Assembly (NCBI GenBank): GCA_034096865.1
Contig: JAWQFJ010001827.1
Location: 58,086 to 122,085, forward strand
DNA length: 64,000 nucleotides
Source: Theodoxus fluviatilis
Taxonomy: Eukaryota; Mollusca; Gastropoda; Cycloneritida; Neritidae
Direction of reading: 5' to 3'
Positions within the stretch are counted from its first letter, which is position 1; the number at the start of each line of letters is the position of its first letter. Both the position numbers and the translations under genes were made by a program. The notes under the pieces are model-generated. The model was not told the origin of the DNA, ran no database searches, and saw nothing but the letters and a program-made list of their open reading frames with translations. This document shows, piece after piece, positions 11,577 through 22,436 of this stretch.

Positions 11577-12805
11577 TGAAAGTAGATATCGTATGGCATG
11601 AATTTCTTGGTTAAAGAAAATAAAAATCTCATCATTCAGGTGTAACAATCTTATTGATTACCAACAGTCTGGATAACATATATATATGCAAGTTACCGTT
11701 TTCCCAATACTTGGCAAGCAAAGGCTACAAATTGCAAGTTTTCACGTAACAAGAAAACAATATGGAGGGGAAATTTTTGTCAGTCATATCCCCACCGTTT
11801 CCAAGAAATCAATTCAAGGCTGCATGGCTGTCTATTCGGCAGTAGAAGCAAAAGCAGTGGGCATTTATTTATAAGCAGTTGTACACAAATCCCATTCAGG
11901 GCAAGATAGCATGGATACAAGTTTTGTATGGTGTCACATTCGCCAGTTATGAATGTACGCTATGTATGGTCATTAGCCACACAAATCATTAGAGCCAGTT
12001 CAAGTAGGGACAAGTCCTTTATTCATTTCCCTAGTTATTCATAGTCCACACAGGCTGGTGGGCAGTGGAACTCAAACCTATCTCATGGATTCCATGTAAC
12101 TTCAGTGAATAGAACTAGAATCCACTTTCGTGTGGTATGTTTATGCATTGATAAAAGTGGATGTTTATCAACATTGTGGCCCTAGCCTACAAGGCTGATA
12201 GGTCCTTAAACTCCATCCATATTTATTCATCTTTTAAGAATCACTTAGGGAGGTGGTGGGTCTATTCTTACCTTCAACCCATGGCCATAGGGGGTACAAT
12301 CATCCTTGAATCATCCAGACACTCAGTCTTCCACACAATTCACAAGATTAGAACTTAAAGTGCACTAGGCAGTAGCTGCACACACTAGAAGGCTGAATAA
12401 AGATTTCCATCCTCCATCACAGTAGGTATGAGAACTTCAGATTTCCTGTGTATTTAATTGGGCAATACATGGCAGTCAACAGTTTCATATTACTGGATCA
12501 CTATGTCAAATGATGAGAGGAGGAATTAACTTAAGACAATCTCATGCACTGGTATAACATCTATCAATTTCTCGAGAATAATATTTTTTCATGATTGGTA
12601 CATCAGTTAAAAAGATAACTCAAGTAAGACTGGCTGATGGGTGCCATTATTCAAGGCAGCACAGATCATAGAGTTGCATCCATGGGCAAGTTGCTTCACC
12701 CACATTGCCTCTCCCGCCAAGGAGTAAAAGCAGTCACTGGGCAGTGCACCGTAGCAACTGGGGGGGTGAAATTTCCCTAAAAGAATTTCCTCCAAAAAGA
12801 CAAAA
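11577..12805. other. Intergenic or 5' intronic DNA with a SINE-type tail
   Basis: No gene seen. 12170-12240 contains the GCCTACAAGGCTGATAGG / CTCCATCCAT tail shared with several other sites in the window. Confidence 0.5.
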
Positions 12806-13045
12806 ATGATTATGATGATGATGATGGTGATGCTGAAGAAGAAGAAGAAGAAGAAGGAGGAGGAGGAGGAGGAGGAGGAGGAGGAGGAGGAGGAGGAGGA
12901 GGAGGAGGAGGAGGAGGAGGAGGAGGAGGAGGAGGAGGAGGAGGAGGAGGAGGAGGAGGAAGAAGAAGAAGAAGAAGAAGAAGAAGAAGAAGAAGAAGAA
13001 GAAGAAGAAGAAGAAGAAGAAGAAGAAGAAGAAGAAGAAGAAGAA

Positions 13046-13076
<31 letters not shown>

Positions 13077-13077
13077 G
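12806..13077. repeat. (GAA)n/(GGA)n/(GAA)n/(GAT)n purine tract
   Basis: A 272-bp run of trinucleotides with sharp transitions between repeat types. It gives an open frame of poly-Lys, poly-Glu and poly-Asp that is an artefact of composition, with no gene context. Confidence 0.97.
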
Positions 13078-13169
13078 TTAACTACTCAAACATCTTTTTT
13101 CTCCCCCACCTCATCCTCATCCACCCCACCCCCAATGTTAGATGATTTGGATTATGTGTGAAATGCATG

Positions 13170-13197
13170 TCAATGATATATGAGAGAGAGAGTGAGA

Positions 13198-13259
<62 letters not shown>
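13170..13259. repeat. (GA)n microsatellite
   Basis: About 45 GA units with a few GT interruptions at the left end. Confidence 0.96.
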
Positions 13260-13262
<3 letters not shown>

Positions 13263-14159
13263 GTGACAAGCACTCAACATGGGGTGATATCAATCACCAG
13301 AGCAGTAACCATTTCTGTTATTTCTTTTGCTGATCTCTCGATCATTTCTCCACCTCCACCTTGCTCTCCCACAGGGTTCAGGGTAAGGACAGACCCACCA
13401 AGTTACTTTATGAAATCCTAAACTGGTGAAAAACTAGGGAAATAGACTTGACTAGTTCATATTCTAGACAACAATGCTGACTTGGGTAGTCTTTGGCCTT
13501 TCATTGCTTACCGAGACCAATAGGTCATAAAGCATTCATCCTTCTATCCCATTTATCTTCCTTTTGAAACCACAGTCATAGAAGATTTTTAAAAGCGTCT
13601 TTCAAGTAGCCCAACGGTCTTTACTAATGCATTCTGTACACGTTGTCATTTTCAATTCAGTGAGAGAAATTGTGTTATTTGGAGTATAATAAAACTAATG
13701 CAAAAGTACACCCACTTGTGTGTATATATAAGCGCTAATGTAGGGGCATGAATAAGCTATATCTGCAATCGTGTGTGCGTGTTAGAGGCTTTATGACATT
13801 ATCTGTGTGCGCGTATGCACGTGAGCATAATGTTCGCAATAGAGGAATTGACTCTCGATGGAACTTTCTAAAGCAATAGACCTACACGATTTCCAACAGC
13901 TGATGTTTGCACGAATTTGATGGCAATGCCTGAAATGATACAGGAGGAATCAAAACCTACTTAACTGGCTTAGTGACTGTTTTACACTCCGATAAAGAAT
14001 CCTTGCGGGCAGCAGTCCAAGACTAGAGTCGTTTACGTCTGTGGCCACTACGACTACCAGTACCAGGCATAATGAATGATGATATGTATCATGTATGTCA
14101 TATGCTCTGGAAACGGTTTATAAGCGAGTTTCCACCAACTTGAATTTGAATTAACTCCA
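13260..14159. other. Intergenic DNA between TMEM69 and MED26
   Basis: No gene, RNA or repeat recognised. Confidence 0.4.
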
Positions 14160-15190
14160 TTAGAGTTGCCAAACCAGCGCTGCGATTCCATTCATGGTCT
14201 AAGTCATCGATGAATCTATAAGTATAACTAACCCAAGAATAATTTAACGTGGTCCGCACTCCGCTCTGTTTACCGGCTACAGTCTACACGAATAAGACAA
14301 ATGCTACTGAAAGCAGGGTAACAAAACCGCGGGACCTCGACGTCGGTCTAAGATGATCGAACTTCATGAACTCTTACACTTACATCAATACGCATCAATC
14401 TGGCTAACTACGAAGTGATGAAAATTGGGATTTCGTGCACCCGGGCAGATTGACTCATTGAGGAATATTTTGCACCAATTTCCGCCCCTTCATAACCTCC
14501 CCTTACCGGCTGACAAATTTTGCTTCGGATTAAGACTGAATTCAAAATACTTTCACATACGTCAATAATCGTAAGCCGTAATACTTTAATTCACACACAC
14601 ACGCATAACTATCAGAGAGAGAGCTCTAGTATATATAAAACTCAGTCTAGTAATTAGTTAACAGAATAGTTCTTTTCAGATGACATTGAAAGTAAGTTAC
14701 CTCCCTTGCTGGACAACAGCCTCAAAACCTCAGCGTGTTGGCCAGCTTCGGCTAATGGAAAGTGTCTTTACAGAGCAGTCTTAGTTGTCAGCCAATGGAA
14801 AGGGTCGTAGCAGCCGTGCAGCTAATTTTCATAACCCTGCACGGAGAGCGGCCCAAGCGCAAGCAAACTGGCGTTGGCCATTTGACGTCATACCGTAGGA
14901 GAGACTTCCCAGATGTCTGTGCGTCGCTCTAAACCTCACAATGTATGGATGTCCGCCATACTGGTGGCACGGCTTTGCAAGCTCAGCTGGCCCATAACTT
15001 CATATCTAGAAGTATATTGTCGTCCCCATGCAGTACGCTCCTCAGGAGTTAAAGGCGAGGCTTCTGACGGCACTTGATGCAGAAAACAATGTAAGTTGTT
15101 GAGTAATGAAGGGTATTTTACCGAAAAACATCGATCTGAGATCACACTCGTGTTTCTTCCCTCTGCGCATCGAGGTCCGATCCTGTGACC
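14160..15190. promoter_or_regulatory. Candidate promoter block of MED26, possibly shared with TMEM69
   Basis: CpG is more frequent here than in the AT-rich flanks, and the block ends over MED26 exon 1. TMEM69 is transcribed away from it on the minus strand, so a shared head-to-head promoter is possible. I found no convincing TATA box, and no TMEM69 5' exon could be placed. The regulatory call is an inference. Confidence 0.35.
15028..15090 (+). CDS. MED26: MED26 exon 1 (start codon, 21 codons)
   Basis: ATG at 15028 opens MQYAPQELKARLLTALDAEN, which matches the start of MED26 proteins. The exon ends in AAC AAT followed by the strong donor gtaagt at 15091. It lies at the end of a CpG-richer block. 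It is too short for an ORF scan and was found from the family pattern. Confidence 0.88.
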
Positions 15191-18100
15191 ATCACGAATA
15201 AATGTATACGTGTGTGATTTCTGGGCTTGCTGCTTTTAGTCCAATATATGTTTATTTTTATCTGGCGATTTTGATTTTCGTTTGTTATTACCAGCTAACC
15301 ACCAGCACTTGTGTATTTTACTTTTTCTTTGCTTATGACGACTCTATCGAGCACGATAGTCGTGATCGTGGTATGTTTCCGAGTAACATGGTTTTGGTTC
15401 ACTACGAAAGTTCTTCCACTCATTGCTATGTATACGTTTGAATATTTTACGTTCGTTGTCTTTGTTCCAGTTTATTTCCTTTTGCGGCTGAAATTGTTTA
15501 TGCCTTCGGGACCATATACGTATCGTGATCTATGTGGTCGAATCCCCGAGGTTGATATAACTTGATAACAGCTTGTGCAACTGCAAGCTAAGAAATCTAA
15601 AGCATGTCTCACCATGTTAAAAGTATTGCAACTTCACCGTAAATGTTGAATAAGCTGTCCGAGGCTTCGATGAACTTCATTGTAGATATGAACGTGAGAT
15701 GGTTTTAGGAAGATTGAATTGCATTGTATATGAAGTTCAAGTTGTGTATGCAACTAAATCGCATACCCCGCCCGGAAAGCCACTATATAAATAATATATA
15801 TTATATATGACTACGATAAATTCAGTTATTTCATCTGACAGTGTGTCTAGGTGACCTCTTGTTTTCATGTTTCTGGTCATGAGGAACTAAAGAAATGCAT
15901 ATGAAGGGTGATTAGATTTAATGACTGGACATGACAATGACTGCTACTGTTACCTCAATAACTACAAGAAAGGAAGAACAGTTTCTGAAGATGAGTGAGC
16001 AAATTTGTCTCACTGTAGATGTATTTGTATCTATAGAATATTCTGCAGTGGATGTATGGAATTTATAGAATGTTTGCAGACATGAGCACTCTGAAAAAGG
16101 TACACACCCCTCTCCCTCTTCTTACATATAATATATTAGAAGCAAATAATCAGGAAAAATGTATCTTTATGTGCTCTAACTCTAATGTTTTATTAGTTTT
16201 TATGTGTGTGTGTGTTCATGTGTGTTCAATGGCCTTAAATAGCCTCCTGTGACAGACCATACAACTTCCATCATCTGTCAATTATCATGTCTTCTCCCTC
16301 CTACCCCCCCCCCCCCCCCCCCCCCCCCCCCCACCCCCCACATATGTGCACACACATGCATGCTACAAAAGTATTCAAAACACTAAATGGCCTTAAGTAA
16401 TATAATTTAAAGAGACCTCAATGAGTGGGTCATTTTACTTTTTAAAATTATTTTACTGACCACCACATATGCAGAAAAGCTTGTAGATGTCATGTTAGTA
16501 TGATTTATTTTGAAGTCTTTTAGCATGGGGAAGAAATGCATGTTCTTAGTAGCATTTTTTTTTGTACACTGACAGTTGTGTGCTTTGCAATTTTAGACTC
16601 AAGGCCATAAGGCTATGCACACAGGCTTTCTCCGTAAATGCATGTATCTTTTATATCATGTAGTAGCTGCTTGCCAGAGGTTTTTTCCACACTTGGTTAC
16701 TCAATTTTCAAGGTAGATGAACTAGTCAGTTTTTTTGTTGTAAGTAATGCAATAGAGTTTATAGGATTATTAATGCTCTGATATAGATCTATCACACATG
16801 CTGGCCTGTATTTATCACTGCCATTGAAGCCCTTGATATTGATAGGCTTTTGTAAACATTGGAGCAACACATATAAATTCTTATTGATCAAGAAGTCCTC
16901 AACAAGGCAAAGTCTGTCACAATCAAGGTAATGATCCTCTAGTCACTGCTCCATTGGGCTGGTCGTGTCAGAAGAAAGAAGAACCACCACGTTCCAAAAT
17001 GGTTGCTGTTATGTGAACTAATACAGGGTCACAAAAAGAGAGGCCACTCATGCAAACACTACAAAGATGGTCTGAAGTTAGTCTTAGGTGGCGAGATGCC
17101 TCCCCAGCTGAACTTATCAAGACAGCCCAAGACAGAACACATTGGTGTGCAATGATAAGAAAAGCACCAGAGACTTGAAAAGGTGCACCACATCAAAGCC
17201 CAGGCACCAGTGGAAAGTCACCACCAAGCTGAGTCCATCCCTGTGACAATAGCTGACTTCCAGTGTCCTGTCAATTTGTGACTTTGCAAATCCCAACTTG
17301 TACTACAAAGCCATTCCTGTGTGCACAGATGATTGCATAAAAACGTCTTCAAGATTCGAGGGACCACCGTGATGATGATGACGACTGAGTTGAGTCAAAT
17401 GGAACTACCCCCTGTTGGTTGGGGGTAAGAATAGATCCATCAAGTCTCCCTCCTTGATTTGTCAAAGATATGACGGGAAATTGTTACTTGTTTTTACTCT
17501 GACCAGCTCTAGTGATTTTCATGATCAGTGACTTTACATAGCCCACAAAGGTTGATAAGCTGTAATACTCTGTCCATTCATTTATATGCAATGAGTTATA
17601 TTTTGGAACACAATTCCATTTCGGGCTGGACTGTTGTAGATGGTAGATCTGCTCTTTGTAATCCTGCTGAAATGCATTTGACTTGTAACTGTGCAGCCCA
17701 TTTGCAGAAGCATGCGGCACTGTGACGATCCAAATGCTCTTGGAGTGCATTTGTTGTTACATACTTGTTATGGTCTTTTTTGTGTGACTGTGCTTTCAGG
17801 CTGTTGGATGACTGAAAAGCTATGGCCTTATTGTTGTCCACCTGTATTTGCAGGTTGTTGACGAGAAAGTTGTGCTGGAGGTTATCTCCATTCTGGAGAC
17901 CTTCCCCATCACCAGGGAACAGCTGGAGGTAAAGGGGTTTGTCTCTAGCTCAATTAACAAACACTCACGCCCACCCTGATGCAAGCACGTCCAGTAAACT
18001 AATGATTTTCATACGTGCCTTCCACACTTTTTCACCATTACACCACAGTCAAGACTAGAATGCAAATATGGCCAAAACGGCAACTCCCTAAAATACGCAT

Positions 18101-21100
18101 TTCAGCTGCCTAAAAGAATGGTGCAGCATGAGTACACTTCCAGATAATTCTGGATTGTCACGAGTAGAGAGAAAGACTGCCCCTTGAATATCGTGTTTTA
18201 TTTAATTAAGTCCAAGCAAGAGGAAATGGCATCAAGCTTCTGAGATCCATACTCCAACACTGAAAAAGCAGTCATGTGGGAGATGTGTGCAGTGGTTTGG
18301 AAAATATTTAAAAAACATTCATCTAGAAGGTCGAGAAGATATAGCAACATCTGGATATCAAGACAAGACCATATTAACCCTTTCCGACCGGATGCGACGC
18401 GCACGTTACATCTCCCTTTCAGACCGGATGCGACGCGCACGTCGCATTTGACGGTGGTTGTGCCTCCATCGCATAGACTAAAATAGCTATTGATATCACA
18501 TGATTACTGCTAAACATGCTGATAGCAGAGTGAAAATGTCTCCATTCAGCGTTTACAGATTGAAAATCGAGCTAGTAGGAGTGGAGAAATAAATTTTTAT
18601 CCGTTAGGTTTTGAAAAAAAGTTTATTTGTCGCCGAAAACCCGCATGGTATTTGATAGTACTCCACTCCGATCGCTGTTCTAAAAATAGTCTTTGATATC
18701 ACATGACAGACGCTAGGCATGCTGGAAAGCTTAGTGTATCCGCTTTCTTTCAGCACTTACAGATCAAAAATCGAGCAAGTAGGAGCTAAAATTTGATTTT
18801 TTTTTTCACTTGAGTTTTGAAAAAAGAAATCGAGTTGTTGGTCGAACATCGGTATTAAATTTGGTGAAGCATACTTCCATCGCATTTCCTAAAATTAGTC
18901 ACGGATATGACGTGGCAGATACTAAGCATTCTGGGTAGCCAAATAAACACACTTCCTTCCCACATTTACGGAGTGAAAATCGAGTGATTACAAGCGGACA
19001 AACGATCGTTTTTGTGGAGAGATCTGCTGATATCGCGCAACATGGCTGACGATCCTGCAGCGATCAGTGAAGGGAGTGATATCGAAGCTGATTCAGATTA
19101 GGAGTTCGAAGCACTTTCGGGAGACTACTGTAGCGATCGTTTGGGTGCAGAACAATCGCAGGAGTGGTTTTTCTGGAGGAGGAGGATGTCGAAGAGGAGT
19201 TCGAAGGATTCCAGGGAGAGTGGAAGTATGAAAACTTTAGACCATGCCTCCGCCATGATTTTCGTCGAAAGGCGAACTCCTCTTCGACATCCTCCTCCTC
19301 CAGAAACTCAAACCACTCCTGCGACTGTTCTGCACCCAAACGATCGCTACAGTAGTCTCCCGAAAGTGCTTCGAACTCCTCATCTGAATCAGCTTCGATA
19401 TCACTCCCTTCACTGATCGCTGCAGGATCGTCAGCCATGTTGCGTGAGATCAGATCTCTCCACAAAAACGATCGTTTCTCCGCTTGTAAATGTAATCACT
19501 CGATTTTGAAGATACCCTGATATTTTGCATACTTTAACTCATTCGCAACGCTTAGGCTCATATGAGCCTACGGGCCAAACGTAGTCGTTCGCGCCGCGTA
19601 GGCTCAATTGAGCCTACCACATTAGCATATTTTTGCCCCCTTACAACAAGGAAAATATGGTTTAGGGAACTAGTCTAGTCTTGAACTCGTCTCTGTACTA
19701 TAGTTTGCCAGCTTTAGATCAACACACAGATCTTTCCCGGCCAGACCATAACCTTTATCAGCGAGGCACGAAGTAAACAGCGATGGCGGCGTAGCGTCAA
19801 TCGCAGCGCAAGGTGGATGAGCGAGTGGAAATTGCTGTATAGGAGGGTTCTGATGCTGGTGGATGCTTTGTATGAGATAGGAACTGATGGAGATGATCCC
19901 TTTCATGATGATTTTCCTCTCGCTAATGATGAGGTATCAGAGAGCGAGGATGATAGCGAAGCTGTCATGCTCGCTGAAACGAGGTCGACCTCGCCATCAT
20001 CGGTACTTCATTGTAGGCTCATATTGGTTGTAACTCAGGACTAATAAGTAATAGGCAGGTTTCACGATATTGCATACTGCAGTTTCCCACTACACCCAAT
20101 CATTCATAAAAAATAAAAAGTCAACCAGGGGCCCAAAAATAGTTTGCACAAAGAGTTCAACTTTTTTTCTACCTAAAACAGTAAAAAAATGTATATGAAC
20201 ATACTTATTTCCAAAGTTATTGATGTTCAAAGACTGAAACCACAAAAAATGCTTTTACAACTTCAGTGCATCATAACTGCTACAAAATGTTGTTTGGAAG
20301 CAACCAATGACAATCATCTTTAACATACACTATGTACACCTTAAGAAAGTAGTAAACTTGCAATAAAAGTGACAACATTGATCAGAAGGATGGTTGACAG
20401 ATAAATGACGCTAAATTTAGAATAAAAACCGCTGGCGCTGAACCTCCAGGTTTTGGCATTTAAGAAAAGATTGGGTTCGAACCCGCAACCTCTCGAGAAA
20501 AGAGGGGGAAAACACACATAAAAACACAACAAAACCACAACCTCTCGAAAAAAGAGAAGAAAAAAAAAGTTTCAGCGCAGAATCAAACCTGGTCATGCAT
20601 GACCAAGAGTCGAACGCTCTACCAGCTGAGCCATTCGAGAATTGCAATGACGGAGTGTTTGTAAAGCATGTAAATCCATTTCTAAGCTATCGGCCCAGGA
20701 ACAATCAACCATATATTTTAAACATGATGGATAGGTTCAGGAAGCTCCTATTATGACATGCTTTGCTTTCCTTTGGCATGTCATAAACGCTGAATTAACA
20801 CTCACACAGTCACACAGAGGAGGAAGTGTATTATAGATGTTCAACCCAGACATGTGCATTCGTACTCATTCAGTGATTCACGCACACACCGTGTGTGGTT
20901 ACCGTGGTTACGTTGTGTTTTCTTCGCGTAGACACTGATCTATATCTAAATACGTGGAGTAGATAGAAAAAAATGGCTAGCAAGAAAAAAGAGAGAAAGG
21001 CAAGGGCAAAAAACTTCAGTGAAACCGAAATGAGTGTGTTGGTCCTGAAATGCGCCGCTTACATAAAATCTAAGCGCAAGAAGGACGCCTGACGACGTCA

Positions 21101-22402
21101 TTCTTTCAGTTGCTGTGCCTTTGAATAATTCTGGGTTCGACTGATTTCTTTATGGATCTCGTCGGTGATGGCCAAGATTTCCTTTCGATGGAATCGAAAC
21201 TTTCTGAACACCTCTTCATCATTAAATACTTCTAACGGGTGCCTTCGGTCTCGGAATACTCGGTTTTTCCTTAACAGATTGTCATGAATTCGTTTCTTAA
21301 GCACAATCGCTGCCATCTTGCCTCTCTCGATAACCCCGGTTTATCTATTTATCTTGCCGACTTCGGGAGAATAGTTTAACACTCTGCTTTGACGCGAGTT
21401 TAGGGCTAAATCGCCGTCATGAATAGGAGAATTTAAACCGAAGTCAAGATAAATCGGGGATAGGAGATAAATCGAGTGTTAAAAAGATAAATCGCCGTCG
21501 TGAATACGGGCCAAGAACAATAAAAATACAGCCAGAGAACTACCAGAATCGGCGATAGGCCCTGGACGCCTAAGCAAGCCGAAGAATTCTATTCTATTCT
21601 ATTCTATTCACCCTCCTTCAAAAATCTCCTCGCAAATGACGTCACATTATTCGACGTCAAATGATAACGTCACAGATTTTGCAAAATGGAGTCTGTTGAA
21701 TCGTTTTCATTGAAACACCAAAATGTAAAAAAGTCACTTTCTTTTCAAACCTCGATTCTGAAAATTTGATAATATTGAATGGGACCTAACTTCCAGTCAG
21801 TGTGCAAAATCTCAAGGAAATCCGTCCAGTAGTTTTTGAGATATAGGCCGTGGAGACGGGACAGACAGACACACAGACAGACTAATAAAGTCTGTAGGAC
21901 CTCCAGTAAACCTGGAGGGATAATTCTGTCTTTACCATTTCCTGTATACCTCAGGAGTCATCACTAGATAAAGAAATCATTCTAAAATTGAAAACCAAAC
22001 ATCTATAAATCATATCCACACAACAGATAGATATTTGACTCAATCACAATGACATGGGTGGACTCAAACGAACCCCCCCCCCCCCCCCCCCCCCCCCAAA
22101 TTCAAAAATGGGGTCAAACTCACAGTTACTTGCTTCAAGGAAAACAATCCCAAACTTCTTCAATTTCAGTACAACCTAACTTATGGCCATAGAAAAGCAA
22201 TCAGAAATGCATACATGCAAGCTTTAAGGGGGCACACAGCCTTTGCTACTTCGTAAAAAAATCATAAAAAATCAAGTTTTGAGTTTAACACAAATGAAGT
22301 CTGGAGAGTCTCCACAACACATTTGCATTGTAAATTTAAAAAACAAACATCTACAACTAATTTACCAAAAGTGTGTGTGTGTGTGTGCGTGCATGCGTGT
22401 GT

Positions 22403-22436
<34 letters not shown>

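Larger units (their letters stand above)
15091..17853 (+). other. MED26 intron 1 with retroelement debris
   Basis: A 2.76-kb intron. Its first part is AT-rich with no coding signal that I can see. A poly-C run of about 30 nt sits at 16303-16332, a decayed RTE-like LINE end at 16930-17385, and a SINE-type tail at 17400-17583 just before exon 2. Confidence 0.8.

Noticed and set aside
12806..13081. Open frame of poly-Glu/poly-Asp
   Set aside because: It is a pure trinucleotide repeat read in one of its open phases. No splice sites or flanking coding sequence support a protein.
20570..20647. Functional tRNA-Lys gene on the minus strand
   Set aside because: The A box is good, but the acceptor stem and B box are degraded and a second B-box-like copy follows, so a tRNA-derived SINE is more likely.
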